NCBI GenBank assembly: GCA_022562335.1
Contig: JADFPM010000032.1
Coordinates: 1 to 15,182, forward strand
From: Chloroflexota bacterium
GTDB lineage: Bacteria > Chloroflexota > Dehalococcoidia > Lucifugimonadales > UBA3495
Length of the DNA: 15,182 nt
Direction: 5' to 3'
Made by a program: the position numbers and the translations under genes. Each line of letters starts with the position of its first letter. The first letter of the stretch is position 1. Shown here in pieces: positions 7,094 to 13,274 of this stretch. Below the pieces are notes generated by a model, which was not told where the DNA came from, searched no databases, and was given only the letters and a program-made list of their open reading frames with translations.

Positions 7094-7105
7094 GAGGGTT
7101 TTACC

Positions 7106-7573
7106 ATGCCTCAGCCGGCTTATCTGTCGAAGGGTGGGCTGGAGAAACTGCAAGCCGAGTTGGAGCACCTCCAATCGGTGGTCCGCCGCCGGGTGGCGGA
7201 TAAGATCCAGCAGTCCCGGGAGCGTGGCGGAAGCACCGGCGACGCCGAGTACGAAGAGGCCAAAAACGAACTGGCGTTCGCCGAGGGCCGGATATTGACC
7301 CTGGAAAATCTGGTCAACAACGCCGTTATCATCGATGAAGCCCACGGAAAAAAGGACACTGTCGAGGTGGGAGCAACGGTAACGGTGAAAAACCCAGACG
7401 GCAAAAAATTCGAGTACATCATCACCGGCAGCACTGAAGCAGACCCGTCCCAGGGCAAGGTTTCCAACGTATCCCCCATAGGCAAGAGCCTATTGGGCAA
7501 GAAGGTGGGCGAAATCACCGAAGTCAACGCCCCATCGGGAAACATCAAACTCGAGATCCTGTCCATCCTCTGA
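7106..7573 (+). CDS. greA: Transcription elongation factor GreA
   Basis: GreA enters the secondary channel of backtracked RNA polymerase and stimulates cleavage of the transcript. The 155-residue protein has the N-terminal antiparallel coiled coil (about 8-75) and a C-terminal FKBP-like domain (about 80-155) with the usual SPIGKSLLGKKVGE motif (123-135). The coiled-coil tip reads GGSTGDAEYEEAK, compared with GDLKENAEY in E. coli. It is apparently one residue shorter, and the position of the first metal-binding Asp is Gly or Ser. ATG at 7106 has GGAGGG seven bases upstream; the longer open frame starting at 6914 is rejected. lysS follows after 103 bp. Confidence 0.95.
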   Translation: MPQPAYLSKGGLEKLQAELEHLQSVVRRRVADKIQQSRERGGSTGDAEYEEAKNELAFAEGRILTLENLVNNAVIIDEAHGKKDTVEVGATVTVKNPDGKKFEYIITGSTEADPSQGKVSNVSPIGKSLLGKKVGEITEVNAPSGNIKLEILSIL

Positions 7574-7676
7574 GGATGGGCCCCAGCGTGCCCTCCAGGG
7601 ATTTCACCCGGCGCCGGCATCGGGACCGGCAACCCAGTCACCTCGCCAGGCAGTCCGCAAGAGAGTCCAAAAGAAG

Positions 7677-9227
7677 ATGCCCGACCGAGAAGAAGGTCTA
7701 ATAGCCAGCCGCCAAGTCAAACTCGACCGCCTTCGGCAGAGCGGCATCGATCCATATCCTCCCCGTTTCCACCGGACCTGCGACGCCGCCACGGCCATCG
7801 CCCGGTTTGAGGCGGCCGAAAACGGATCGGAGAAAACAGAGACCGGAGAAGCCGCCCCGCACATCTCCCTGGCCGGGCGCATCATGTCCATGCGCACAAT
7901 GGGCAAGGCGGCGTTCCTGGACCTTCAAGACGCCTCGGGCGCCGTCCAAGCGTTGCTGCGGCAAAACGTCCTGGGTGACGGCTATGAGATGCTTCGGGAC
8001 CTGGACGTGGGCGACCATTTGGGGGTCACCGGCCCCATGATCCGCACCCGTACCGGCCAGGTCACCATAGAGGCCCATCAAATCGTCTTGACCGCCAAGG
8101 GGATGCGGCCCCTGCCGGAGAAGTACCACGGTCTCAGGGACGTGGAAACCCGCTACCGCCAAAGGTACCTGGACCTCATCGCCAACCCCGAGATAATGCC
8201 CGTCTTCGCCCTGCGCAGCAGGATCATCACCGGCATTCGGGACTTCCTCAACCGGCGCGGGTTCTTGGAGGTCGATACCCCGGTGTTGGTCCCGGTGGCG
8301 GCCGGCGCCCACGCCCGGCCCTTCGTCACCCACCACAACGCCTTGGACCAGCAGCTTTACCTGCGCATCGCCACCGAACTCTACCTGAAACGGCTGATCA
8401 TCGGCGGTTTCGACAAGGTCTACGAGTTAGGCCGGGTCTTCCGCAACGAAGGGGTGGACCAGGACCACAACCCCGAGTTCACCCTGCTGGAGAGTTACGA
8501 GGCCTACGCCGATTACAACGACGTGATGGTCATGGTTGAGGAGCTTGTCTCCAGCGTCGCCGTCCTGGTCAACGGGACGATGAGCGTGTCACTTAATCGA
8601 GGACCGGGCAAGGACCAGGTCATAGATTTCACCCCGCCTTGGCAAAGGGTCCAGCTACGGGAAGCCCTGATCCAGCGCAGCGGCATCGATATCGACGCAT
8701 TCCCCGGCGATGCGGACCTGGCCCGGCGGGCGGCCGAGGCCGGCGTGGATACCAGCCAACGAGAGGGAAGGGGCCGCATCATCGACAAGCTCATCTCCAC
8801 CTTCGTGGAACCCCATCTGGTGCAACCCACGTTTCTGCTGGATTATCCCGAGATCATGTCTCCCCTGGCCAAGGCCAAGCCGGGCGCTCCCGGTTACGTG
8901 GAGCGGTTTGAAGCCTTTGCCGCCGGCATGGAGATCGCCAACTCCTATACCGAACTCAACGACCCCCAGGTGCAACGGGAGCGGTTCGACCTTCAGGAAG
9001 ACATACGCATCCAGACCCAGGATGAAGAGGTGGACCGTAAAGACGAGGATTTTCTGCTGGCCATGGAGTACGGCATGCCCCCCACCGGAGGTCTGGGGAT
9101 GGGTATAGACCGGCTGGTGATGCTTCTGGCGGGGCAATCTTCCATACGGGACGTGCTCCTCTTCCCCCAGATGCGCCGGCTGGACACGGACACCCCATCT
9201 GACATCACAGAAGAGCCTGCAGAGTAA
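7677..9227 (+). CDS. lysS: Lysyl-tRNA synthetase, class II
   Basis: The enzyme charges tRNA-Lys with lysine using ATP, in the cytosol. The 516 residues comprise an OB-fold anticodon-binding domain (about 62-142, with ISLAGRIMSMRTMGKAAFLDL) and a class II catalytic core. Motif 1 lies around 185-204 with Pro202, motif 2 includes FRNEG (255-259) and HNPEFTLLE (264-272), and motif 3 contains GLGMGIDRL (472-480). The C-terminal RDVLLFPQMR matches the family ending. The Gly-Gly-Ala-Ala/Ala-Arg-Pro-Phe segment typical of the family is AGAHARPF here. The ATG at 7677 gives a normal N-terminal helix, although its ribosome binding site is poor. Only two bases separate its stop from serS. Confidence 0.97.
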   Translation: MPDREEGLIASRQVKLDRLRQSGIDPYPPRFHRTCDAATAIARFEAAENGSEKTETGEAAPHISLAGRIMSMRTMGKAAFLDLQDASGAVQALLRQNVLGDGYEMLRDLDVGDHLGVTGPMIRTRTGQVTIEAHQIVLTAKGMRPLPEKYHGLRDVETRYRQRYLDLIANPEIMPVFALRSRIITGIRDFLNRRGFLEVDTPVLVPVAAGAHARPFVTHHNALDQQLYLRIATELYLKRLIIGGFDKVYELGRVFRNEGVDQDHNPEFTLLESYEAYADYNDVMVMVEELVSSVAVLVNGTMSVSLNRGPGKDQVIDFTPPWQRVQLREALIQRSGIDIDAFPGDADLARRAAEAGVDTSQREGRGRIIDKLISTFVEPHLVQPTFLLDYPEIMSPLAKAKPGAPGYVERFEAFAAGMEIANSYTELNDPQVQRERFDLQEDIRIQTQDEEVDRKDEDFLLAMEYGMPPTGGLGMGIDRLVMLLAGQSSIRDVLLFPQMRRLDTDTPSDITEEPAE

Positions 9228-9229
9228 CA

Positions 9230-10507
9230 TTGCTATCCATCGAATTGATTCGGCAAGACCCCGACCTGGTTCGGCGAGCGCTGGCATCCAGGGGCGAAAT
9301 CGACCAGGTGGACCAGATACTGGCCATCGACACCCAACGGCGTCAGGCCGTGACCCAGGGGGACGAACTGCGGGGCCGCCGCAATCAGGTCAGCCGCCAG
9401 GTGGGCCAGGCCAGGTCCGCCGGTCAAGAGCCTCCGGCCGAGACCGTCCAAGAGATGCGGGATGTGGGAGCGGAGATCAGCCGGCTGGAGCAGGAAGTAA
9501 AGGGGCTGGACGAGCAGATGCGCGATATTTTGCTCACCCTTCCCAATATTCCACTGACCGACGTCCCTCATGGGCTGGACGAATCCGCAAATGTGATCGT
9601 CCGCCAATGGGGAGAGCCCAGGGCCTTCGACTTCACACCTGAGCCCCATTGGGACCTGGGCGAGCGGCTGGGGATCATCGACTTTGAGAAAGGGGTGAAA
9701 TTGTCCGGCAGCCGGTTTTACACCATGTTCGGCGCCGGGGCCAAGCTGGAGCGGGCCCTCATCGGCTGGATGTTGGACCTGCACACCCAGGACCACGGCT
9801 ACACCGAGGTGATGATCCCATCCGTGGTGAAACGCGAGACCATGGAGGGTTCGGGCAACCTTCCCAAGTTTAGCGACACCCTGTACCGGGACGAAGAGAG
9901 CGACCTTTGGATGGTTCCCACCGCCGAGGTGCCAATCACCAGTCTGCACCGGGACGATGTCCTTCCCCCGGGCTCCTTGCCCATATATTACGTAGCTCAT
10001 ACACCCTGCTACCGCAACGAAAAAGCGTCCGCCAGCAGAGACACCCGGGGCATCAAACGTGTGCACCAATTCAACAAAGTGGAAATGTACAAGCTGGTGA
10101 CTCCCGAAACGTCGCCTGAAGAACTGGAAAGTCTGGTTGCCGACGCCGAAGACGTCTGCCGGCGGCTGGAACTGCCCTACCGGGTCTTACAGCTTTGCAC
10201 CGGCGACATGGGATTCGCCTCGGCCAAAACCTACGACATCGAGGTGTGGGCCGCGGGTTGCCAGGAGTGGCTTGAGGTCAGTTCCTGCTCCAATTGCACC
10301 GATTTCCAGGCCCGGCGCGCCCACCTCAGGTACCGCCCGGCCCCCGACGCCCGGCCGGAGCTGCTGCACACCCTCAACGGCTCGGGCTTGGCGCTGCCCC
10401 GGATAGTGATCGCCGTCCTGGAGAACAACCAACAGGCCGACGGCTCGGTGACCATCCCCGAAGTCCTGCGGCCGTACACCGGCTTCGACACCATCCCGGC
10501 CGGCTAG
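9230..10507 (+). CDS. serS: Seryl-tRNA synthetase
   Basis: The enzyme charges tRNA-Ser (and tRNA-Sec where present). The 425-residue protein starts with the family's LxIELIRQDPDLVRRAL segment and a long antiparallel coiled-coil arm (about 30-105) that grips the tRNA. The class II core contains TAEV (231-234), motif 2 CYRNE...RDTRGIKRVHQF (260-281) and motif 3 LNGSGLALPRIVIAVLENNQ (382-401). Motif 2 carries ASAS where Gly/Ala-rich AGAAG is usual. The start is TTG at 9230, two bases after the lysS stop; the N-terminal homology begins at exactly this codon. It is probably translated from the lysS message. Confidence 0.97.
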   Translation: MLSIELIRQDPDLVRRALASRGEIDQVDQILAIDTQRRQAVTQGDELRGRRNQVSRQVGQARSAGQEPPAETVQEMRDVGAEISRLEQEVKGLDEQMRDILLTLPNIPLTDVPHGLDESANVIVRQWGEPRAFDFTPEPHWDLGERLGIIDFEKGVKLSGSRFYTMFGAGAKLERALIGWMLDLHTQDHGYTEVMIPSVVKRETMEGSGNLPKFSDTLYRDEESDLWMVPTAEVPITSLHRDDVLPPGSLPIYYVAHTPCYRNEKASASRDTRGIKRVHQFNKVEMYKLVTPETSPEELESLVADAEDVCRRLELPYRVLQLCTGDMGFASAKTYDIEVWAAGCQEWLEVSSCSNCTDFQARRAHLRYRPAPDARPELLHTLNGSGLALPRIVIAVLENNQQADGSVTIPEVLRPYTGFDTIPAG

Positions 10508-10526
10508 CCGGTCAAGGAGACCAGCC

Positions 10527-11339
10527 ATGTCCGGCATATGGCCCGGTGAAACACAGTGCGTGGTCATGTTGGGGTTCGACGTAGACGGCGTCTCCTCCTG
10601 GCTCAACCGGAATCCCGACTACGCAAAGCTGCCCAGCCTCATGTCCATGGCGGAGTACGGCCCCAGCGTGGCCACCCCCAGGATCCTGGATCTGCTGGAC
10701 GCCCATTCCATCAAAGCCAGTTTCTACGTGCCCGGCTACGTGGCCGAAACCCACGTGGAGATGGTCAAAGAGATAGACCGCCGGGGCCACGAGATAGCCC
10801 ACCACGGGTATATGCACGAGCCGCCGGCCACCCTCACGCCGGACCAGGAGCACGAGATCCTCAAGCGGGGCATATCCATCTTGGGCGGCATCACCGGAAA
10901 GGCCCCCACCGGCTACCGTTCACCCAGTTGGGAACTCAGCGAACACTCCATAGAGCTCTTGACCTCCCACGGCTTTACCTACGATAGCAGCCTGATGGGC
11001 GATGACGCGCCTTATATCTTGAACCCGGAAACGGCCCAAAGCCTGGTGGAGATACCCATCCACTGGCTATTGGACGATGCCCCCAACTTCGTCTATGCGC
11101 CTTCAGCCAACCGCCTGGGCCCCATGCGCAACCCCGACGAGGTTTACGGCGCCTGGGCCGCCGAGTTCGAGGGGCTTTACCGGTACGGGCGCGCTTTCAC
11201 CCTGACCATGCATCCCCAATATATCGGCCGGCCGGGCAGGTTGTTGATGCTGGAACGGTTGATAGAGTACATCCGCACCTTCCCCAACGTGGAATTCATG
11301 CGCGCGGTGGATGTGGCCGAGATGTGGCGGGGACGCTAG
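10527..11339 (+). CDS. Polysaccharide deacetylase (NodB-fold) family hydrolase, cytosolic type
   Basis: The 270-residue protein has the NodB-homology fold: FDVDG (17-21, with Asp18/Asp20), metal-site His93-GYM-His97, YRSPSW (130-135) as the third motif, and a late MHP with His229. It lacks a signal peptide. The FDVDG opening and HHGYMHE motif are like the cytosolic branch that includes H. pylori PgdA and the PuuE allantoinase-like enzymes, some of which cut C-N bonds of small cyclic imides or ureides rather than sugar N-acetyl groups. AAGGAG lies seven bases before the ATG. It follows serS by 19 bp and precedes the hydratase operon by 94 bp, so a link with C-N chemistry is attractive but unproven. 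Confidence 0.85.
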   Translation: MSGIWPGETQCVVMLGFDVDGVSSWLNRNPDYAKLPSLMSMAEYGPSVATPRILDLLDAHSIKASFYVPGYVAETHVEMVKEIDRRGHEIAHHGYMHEPPATLTPDQEHEILKRGISILGGITGKAPTGYRSPSWELSEHSIELLTSHGFTYDSSLMGDDAPYILNPETAQSLVEIPIHWLLDDAPNFVYAPSANRLGPMRNPDEVYGAWAAEFEGLYRYGRAFTLTMHPQYIGRPGRLLMLERLIEYIRTFPNVEFMRAVDVAEMWRGR

Positions 11340-11365
11340 ACACATCTGACTCCCGCCTTTAATAT
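11337..11365 (+). promoter_or_regulatory. Candidate sigma-70 promoter for the hydratase operon
   Basis: TAGACA (11337-11342, 5/6) overlaps the stop codon of the deacetylase-family gene and lies 17 bases before TAATAT (11360-11365, 4/6). The leader would be about 62 bases and contains a small hairpin, GCCCG-AACAG-CGGGC (11394-11408). Confidence 0.33.
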
Positions 11366-11433
11366 GGCGTCATCGAAACACCAACCCAGTCTGGCCCGAA
11401 CAGCGGGCTTACCCAATAGATCAGGAGGCCACC

Positions 11434-11736
11434 ATGCCGAAAGTCCATGACCGGGGCGGCTGGCCCAACGACGACCCCATCGACCGCAGCGAGCACGATA
11501 TGGACGAATGGGAACGCCGGGTCGATTCCCTCAGCAGCGTGCTGGGCGAGAAGGGTCTGAAAAACACCGATCAACTTCGCCGTGCCATAGAAAGCCTCGA
11601 CCAGCATCAATACGAGACCCTGAGCTACTACGAAAAGTGGACCGCCGCCATGGAGACCCTGCTGGTGGAGCAGGGGGTCATGACCCGGGAGGAGATCGAC
11701 CTGAAGATGGCCGAGCTGGAAAAGGAGACCAAATAA
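11434..11736 (+). CDS. Nitrile hydratase/thiocyanate hydrolase-type subunit: beta N-terminal part
   Basis: The 100-residue protein matches only the helical N-terminal half of nitrile hydratase beta. It opens with HDRGGW (like VHDLGG), has WERRVDSL, then LRRAIESL with an Arg at the position of the conserved claw-contacting Arg. The SYYEKWTAAMETLLVEQGVMT block follows with TREEID after it. In ordinary nitrile hydratases this part is fused to the SH3-like C-terminal half; here the latter is a separate gene two bases downstream. A split beta is the layout of thiocyanate hydrolase and of the toyocamycin nitrile hydratase. AGGAGG lies five bases before the ATG. Alone it also resembles hydratase activator proteins, but the adjacent beta C-terminal gene makes a structural subunit more likely. 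Confidence 0.85.
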   Translation: MPKVHDRGGWPNDDPIDRSEHDMDEWERRVDSLSSVLGEKGLKNTDQLRRAIESLDQHQYETLSYYEKWTAAMETLLVEQGVMTREEIDLKMAELEKETK

Positions 11737-11738
11737 CG

Positions 11739-12098
11739 GTGACTTCGATTAGATCAGACGCGGGATCAGACGCGGGATCAGACGCGGGATCGGGCGGCGA
11801 ACCCGCCAGCGATACCGCCAGGTTTAAACCCGGAGACCGGGTGTTGGTGCGGGTGGGCAACCCGCCGACCCACTACCGGACCCCCATGTACGTGCAGGGC
11901 AAGACCGGCCGGGTGGACACCCTTTGGGGGGCATATCCCAACCCCGAGTCGCTGGCCTACGGGGGCGACGGCACGCCCAGGCAACCCTTGTACAGAGTGG
12001 AGTTTGCCCAGAAAGACCTTTGGGGCGACTACCAGGGATCGGAGAGAGACAAACTACTCATCGACATCTACCAAAACTGGTTGGAACCCACTTCCTGA
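11739..12098 (+). CDS. Nitrile hydratase/thiocyanate hydrolase-type subunit: beta C-terminal (SH3-like) part
   Basis: The 119-residue product has an N-terminal Ser-Asp-Ala-Gly repeat leader (about 6-25) and then the SH3-like beta domain: FKPGDRVLVRV, THYRTPMYVQGKTGRV, PLYRVEFAQKDLWG and IDIYQNWLEP. These follow the nitrile hydratase beta C-terminal pattern F-x-x-GD-x-V, H-x-R-x-P-Y-x-x-GK-x-G, ELWG and YLEP, including the Arg expected to touch the metal claw. I chose GTG at 11739, two bases after the previous stop, with AAGGAG at 11722-11727. A much longer open frame begins at 11508 but overlaps the preceding subunit gene and has no similarity. The stop overlaps the ribosome binding site of the alpha gene. 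Confidence 0.85.
   Translation: MTSIRSDAGSDAGSDAGSGGEPASDTARFKPGDRVLVRVGNPPTHYRTPMYVQGKTGRVDTLWGAYPNPESLAYGGDGTPRQPLYRVEFAQKDLWGDYQGSERDKLLIDIYQNWLEPTS
11752..11787 (+). repeat. Three perfect 12-bp tandem units at the start of the beta C-terminal gene
   Basis: GATCAGACGCGG occurs three times in a row (11752-11763, 11764-11775, 11776-11787), followed by a partial, diverged unit. In the gene's frame each copy encodes Ser-Asp-Ala-Gly, so copy-number change would not break the frame. Confidence 0.93.
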
Positions 12099-12108
12099 GG
12101 AGAACATC

Positions 12109-12759
12109 ATGGCGAGTCAAGAAAGATCCGATAGCCACGCCGGCGGACACAACCACGGGGAACACGCCGATTACTATTCCCGGCGAGCCGAAGCGATCCA
12201 GGCGCTCCTCATCGAAAAAGGCGTCTGTTCCCTGGAAGAGATCTTGACCCAGGCGGACCAGATCGACTCCCGCACCCCCGAAGACGGCGCCCGTATCGTC
12301 GCCAGGGCATGGGTCGATCCAGAGTACAAAAAACGGCTGCTGGCGGACCCATTTTCGGCCATAAAAGAGCTAGGTATTGTCCTGGCCGAAACCGCGCCCA
12401 GGCTGCGTATCCTGGAAAACACCGACAAGGTCCACCACCTGGGCGTGTGCACCCTCTGCTCGTGCTTCCCCAGGGCGGTCATCGGCCGTCCTCCCAACTG
12501 GTACAAGGGCCTGGCCTATCGGTCCCGGGTGGTGGTCGATCCCAGAAGCGTCATGCGGGAGTTCGGCACCGAGTTGGACGCGTCGGTGGAGGTGAGGGTG
12601 ATGGACAGCAGCGCCGACATGCGCTATCTGGTGCTGCCCAAACGCCCCGATGGCACCGAAAACATGAGCGAGGAAGAGCTCGCCAAGCTGGTAACGCTGG
12701 AATCCATGATAGGCGTCACCCATGCCAAGTCTCCCACCGGCGCAATGGCCGGGACCTGA
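12109..12759 (+). CDS. Cobalt-type nitrile hydratase/thiocyanate hydrolase alpha (metal-binding) subunit
   Basis: This is the metal subunit. The claw motif VCTLCSC (113-119) gives Cys114, Cys117, Ser118 and Cys119; Thr after the first Cys is the cobalt-type signature, iron types having Ser. In this family the second and third Cys are oxidised to sulfinate and sulfenate. Downstream blocks are RPPNWYKGLAYRSRVVVDPR, EFG, and the C-terminal LVTLESMIGV. Residue 122 is Arg (CSCFPR), where common cobalt nitrile hydratases have Trp (CSCYPW). A His-rich stretch (10-19) lies at the N-terminus. ATG at 12109 has GAGGAG six bases upstream, overlapping the beta stop. The reaction could be hydration of a nitrile to an amide or hydrolysis of thiocyanate to carbonyl sulfide and ammonia. 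Confidence 0.92.
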   Translation: MASQERSDSHAGGHNHGEHADYYSRRAEAIQALLIEKGVCSLEEILTQADQIDSRTPEDGARIVARAWVDPEYKKRLLADPFSAIKELGIVLAETAPRLRILENTDKVHHLGVCTLCSCFPRAVIGRPPNWYKGLAYRSRVVVDPRSVMREFGTELDASVEVRVMDSSADMRYLVLPKRPDGTENMSEEELAKLVTLESMIGVTHAKSPTGAMAGT

Positions 12760-12776
12760 CCTCCTAGACTAACGCG

Positions 12777-13115
12777 ATGAAACCCATCGAGGTCACGGTG
12801 CCCGCCCTGCAGAAAGGGATAGACGCCATAACCCTTTGGCCCTTCATCATCTACCGGAGGGGCGTCCGGGATAACCTGCCCCTGCGCTGTCACGAATGGT
12901 TCCACTGGCGGCATGCTCTGCGCTGGGGGGTCCTGCCGTGGTACGCCGTCTACCTGTTGCTCAAGCCGTTCTACCTCGGCGCTCGATCCCATCTGCACCC
13001 ATTCGAAGCCCCGGCCTACGCCCTGCAGCAGAAGATCATCGACATGCAGGCGGCCGGGGAAAGCCTGGACGGACCGCTGGCCGAATTGGGGATGGCCTGC
13101 CCATCGGCCGGGTAG
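12777..13115 (+). CDS. Small putative HExxH zinc metalloprotease-like protein
   Basis: The 112-residue protein contains a clean zinc-peptidase motif HEWFH (39-43) followed by a hydrophobic segment (about 48-68, WGVLPWYAVYLLL type) and then HPFEAPAY, where Glu77 could be the third metal ligand. This order (HExxH, short hydrophobic helix, E-x-x-A-Y) resembles small uncharacterised HExxH proteins in other bacteria. There is no other domain. It starts 17 bp after the alpha subunit stop, so it is probably the fourth gene of the hydratase operon; its ribosome binding site is weak. Its role is unknown, and no known hydratase activator is present, so a maturation role is one possibility. Confidence 0.65.
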   Translation: MKPIEVTVPALQKGIDAITLWPFIIYRRGVRDNLPLRCHEWFHWRHALRWGVLPWYAVYLLLKPFYLGARSHLHPFEAPAYALQQKIIDMQAAGESLDGPLAELGMACPSAG

Positions 13116-13160
13116 GAAAAACCATGTGAAGAAGTGTTTTGACGGGCCCACCGTAAAGGC

Positions 13161-13189
13161 ACAAAAGGCCAACAAGCCATCCTTTTTGT
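13161..13189. terminator. Candidate bidirectional terminator between the hydratase operon and surE
   Basis: ACAAAAGG (13161-13168) can pair with CCTTTTTGT (13181-13189) with one bulged T and a 12-base loop, so each strand ends the stem in a T-rich arm. It lies between two convergent transcription units. The stem is AU-rich and therefore weak. Confidence 0.33.
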
Positions 13190-13196
13190 CTCATCA

Positions 13197-13223
13197 CCGC
13201 TCACCTTGAGCTTGTCGAAGGGC
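13197..13223. repeat. Intergenic repeat with CCTTGAGCTTGTCGAAGG core
   Basis: The core CCTTGAGCTTGTCGAAGG, flanked by CCGCTCA on the left and GGGC on the right, lies in the noncoding gap between convergent genes. I recognise this core, usually written as CCTTCGACAAGCTCAAGG, as one that recurs in intergenic regions of unrelated environmental bacteria, including Chloroflexota. It is imperfectly palindromic. Only one copy is in this window, so its dispersed nature here rests on recall. Confidence 0.5.
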
Positions 13224-13274
13224 CCGCCGGAATGCGAATGGGCCTGCCGATCTCAAACCTTTAGTCGTCCAGGA

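Larger units (their letters stand above)
6621..7105. other. Divergent intergenic region between phnD and greA
   Basis: These 485 bases hold no convincing gene. The phnD-proximal part (about 6720-6880) contains several GGAGG-like purine tracts and short palindromes such as CTTTAAAG but no coding signal. The middle (6881-6945) is AT-rich, unlike its surroundings, and holds the candidate phnD promoter on the minus strand. The right part contains the candidate greA promoter and a structured greA leader. An open frame from 6914 runs into greA but has no similarity upstream of residue 1 of GreA. Confidence 0.6.

Noticed and set aside
6914..7105. N-terminal extension of GreA from the ATG at 6914
   Set aside because: The extension has no similarity to GreA, contains the candidate promoter, and the ATG at 7106 has a strong ribosome binding site.
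9233..10069. A 278-codon open frame on the minus strand opposite serS
   Set aside because: It lies entirely within serS, a certain gene, and has no recognisable motif; it is a product of GC-rich codon use. The same holds for long antisense frames at 7698-8336, 8655-9287 and 12624-13175.
11394..11408. GCCCG-AACAG-CGGGC hairpin as a terminator after the deacetylase-family gene
   Set aside because: The stem is only five pairs and is followed by just two T residues; it is equally likely to be a chance structure in the hydratase leader.
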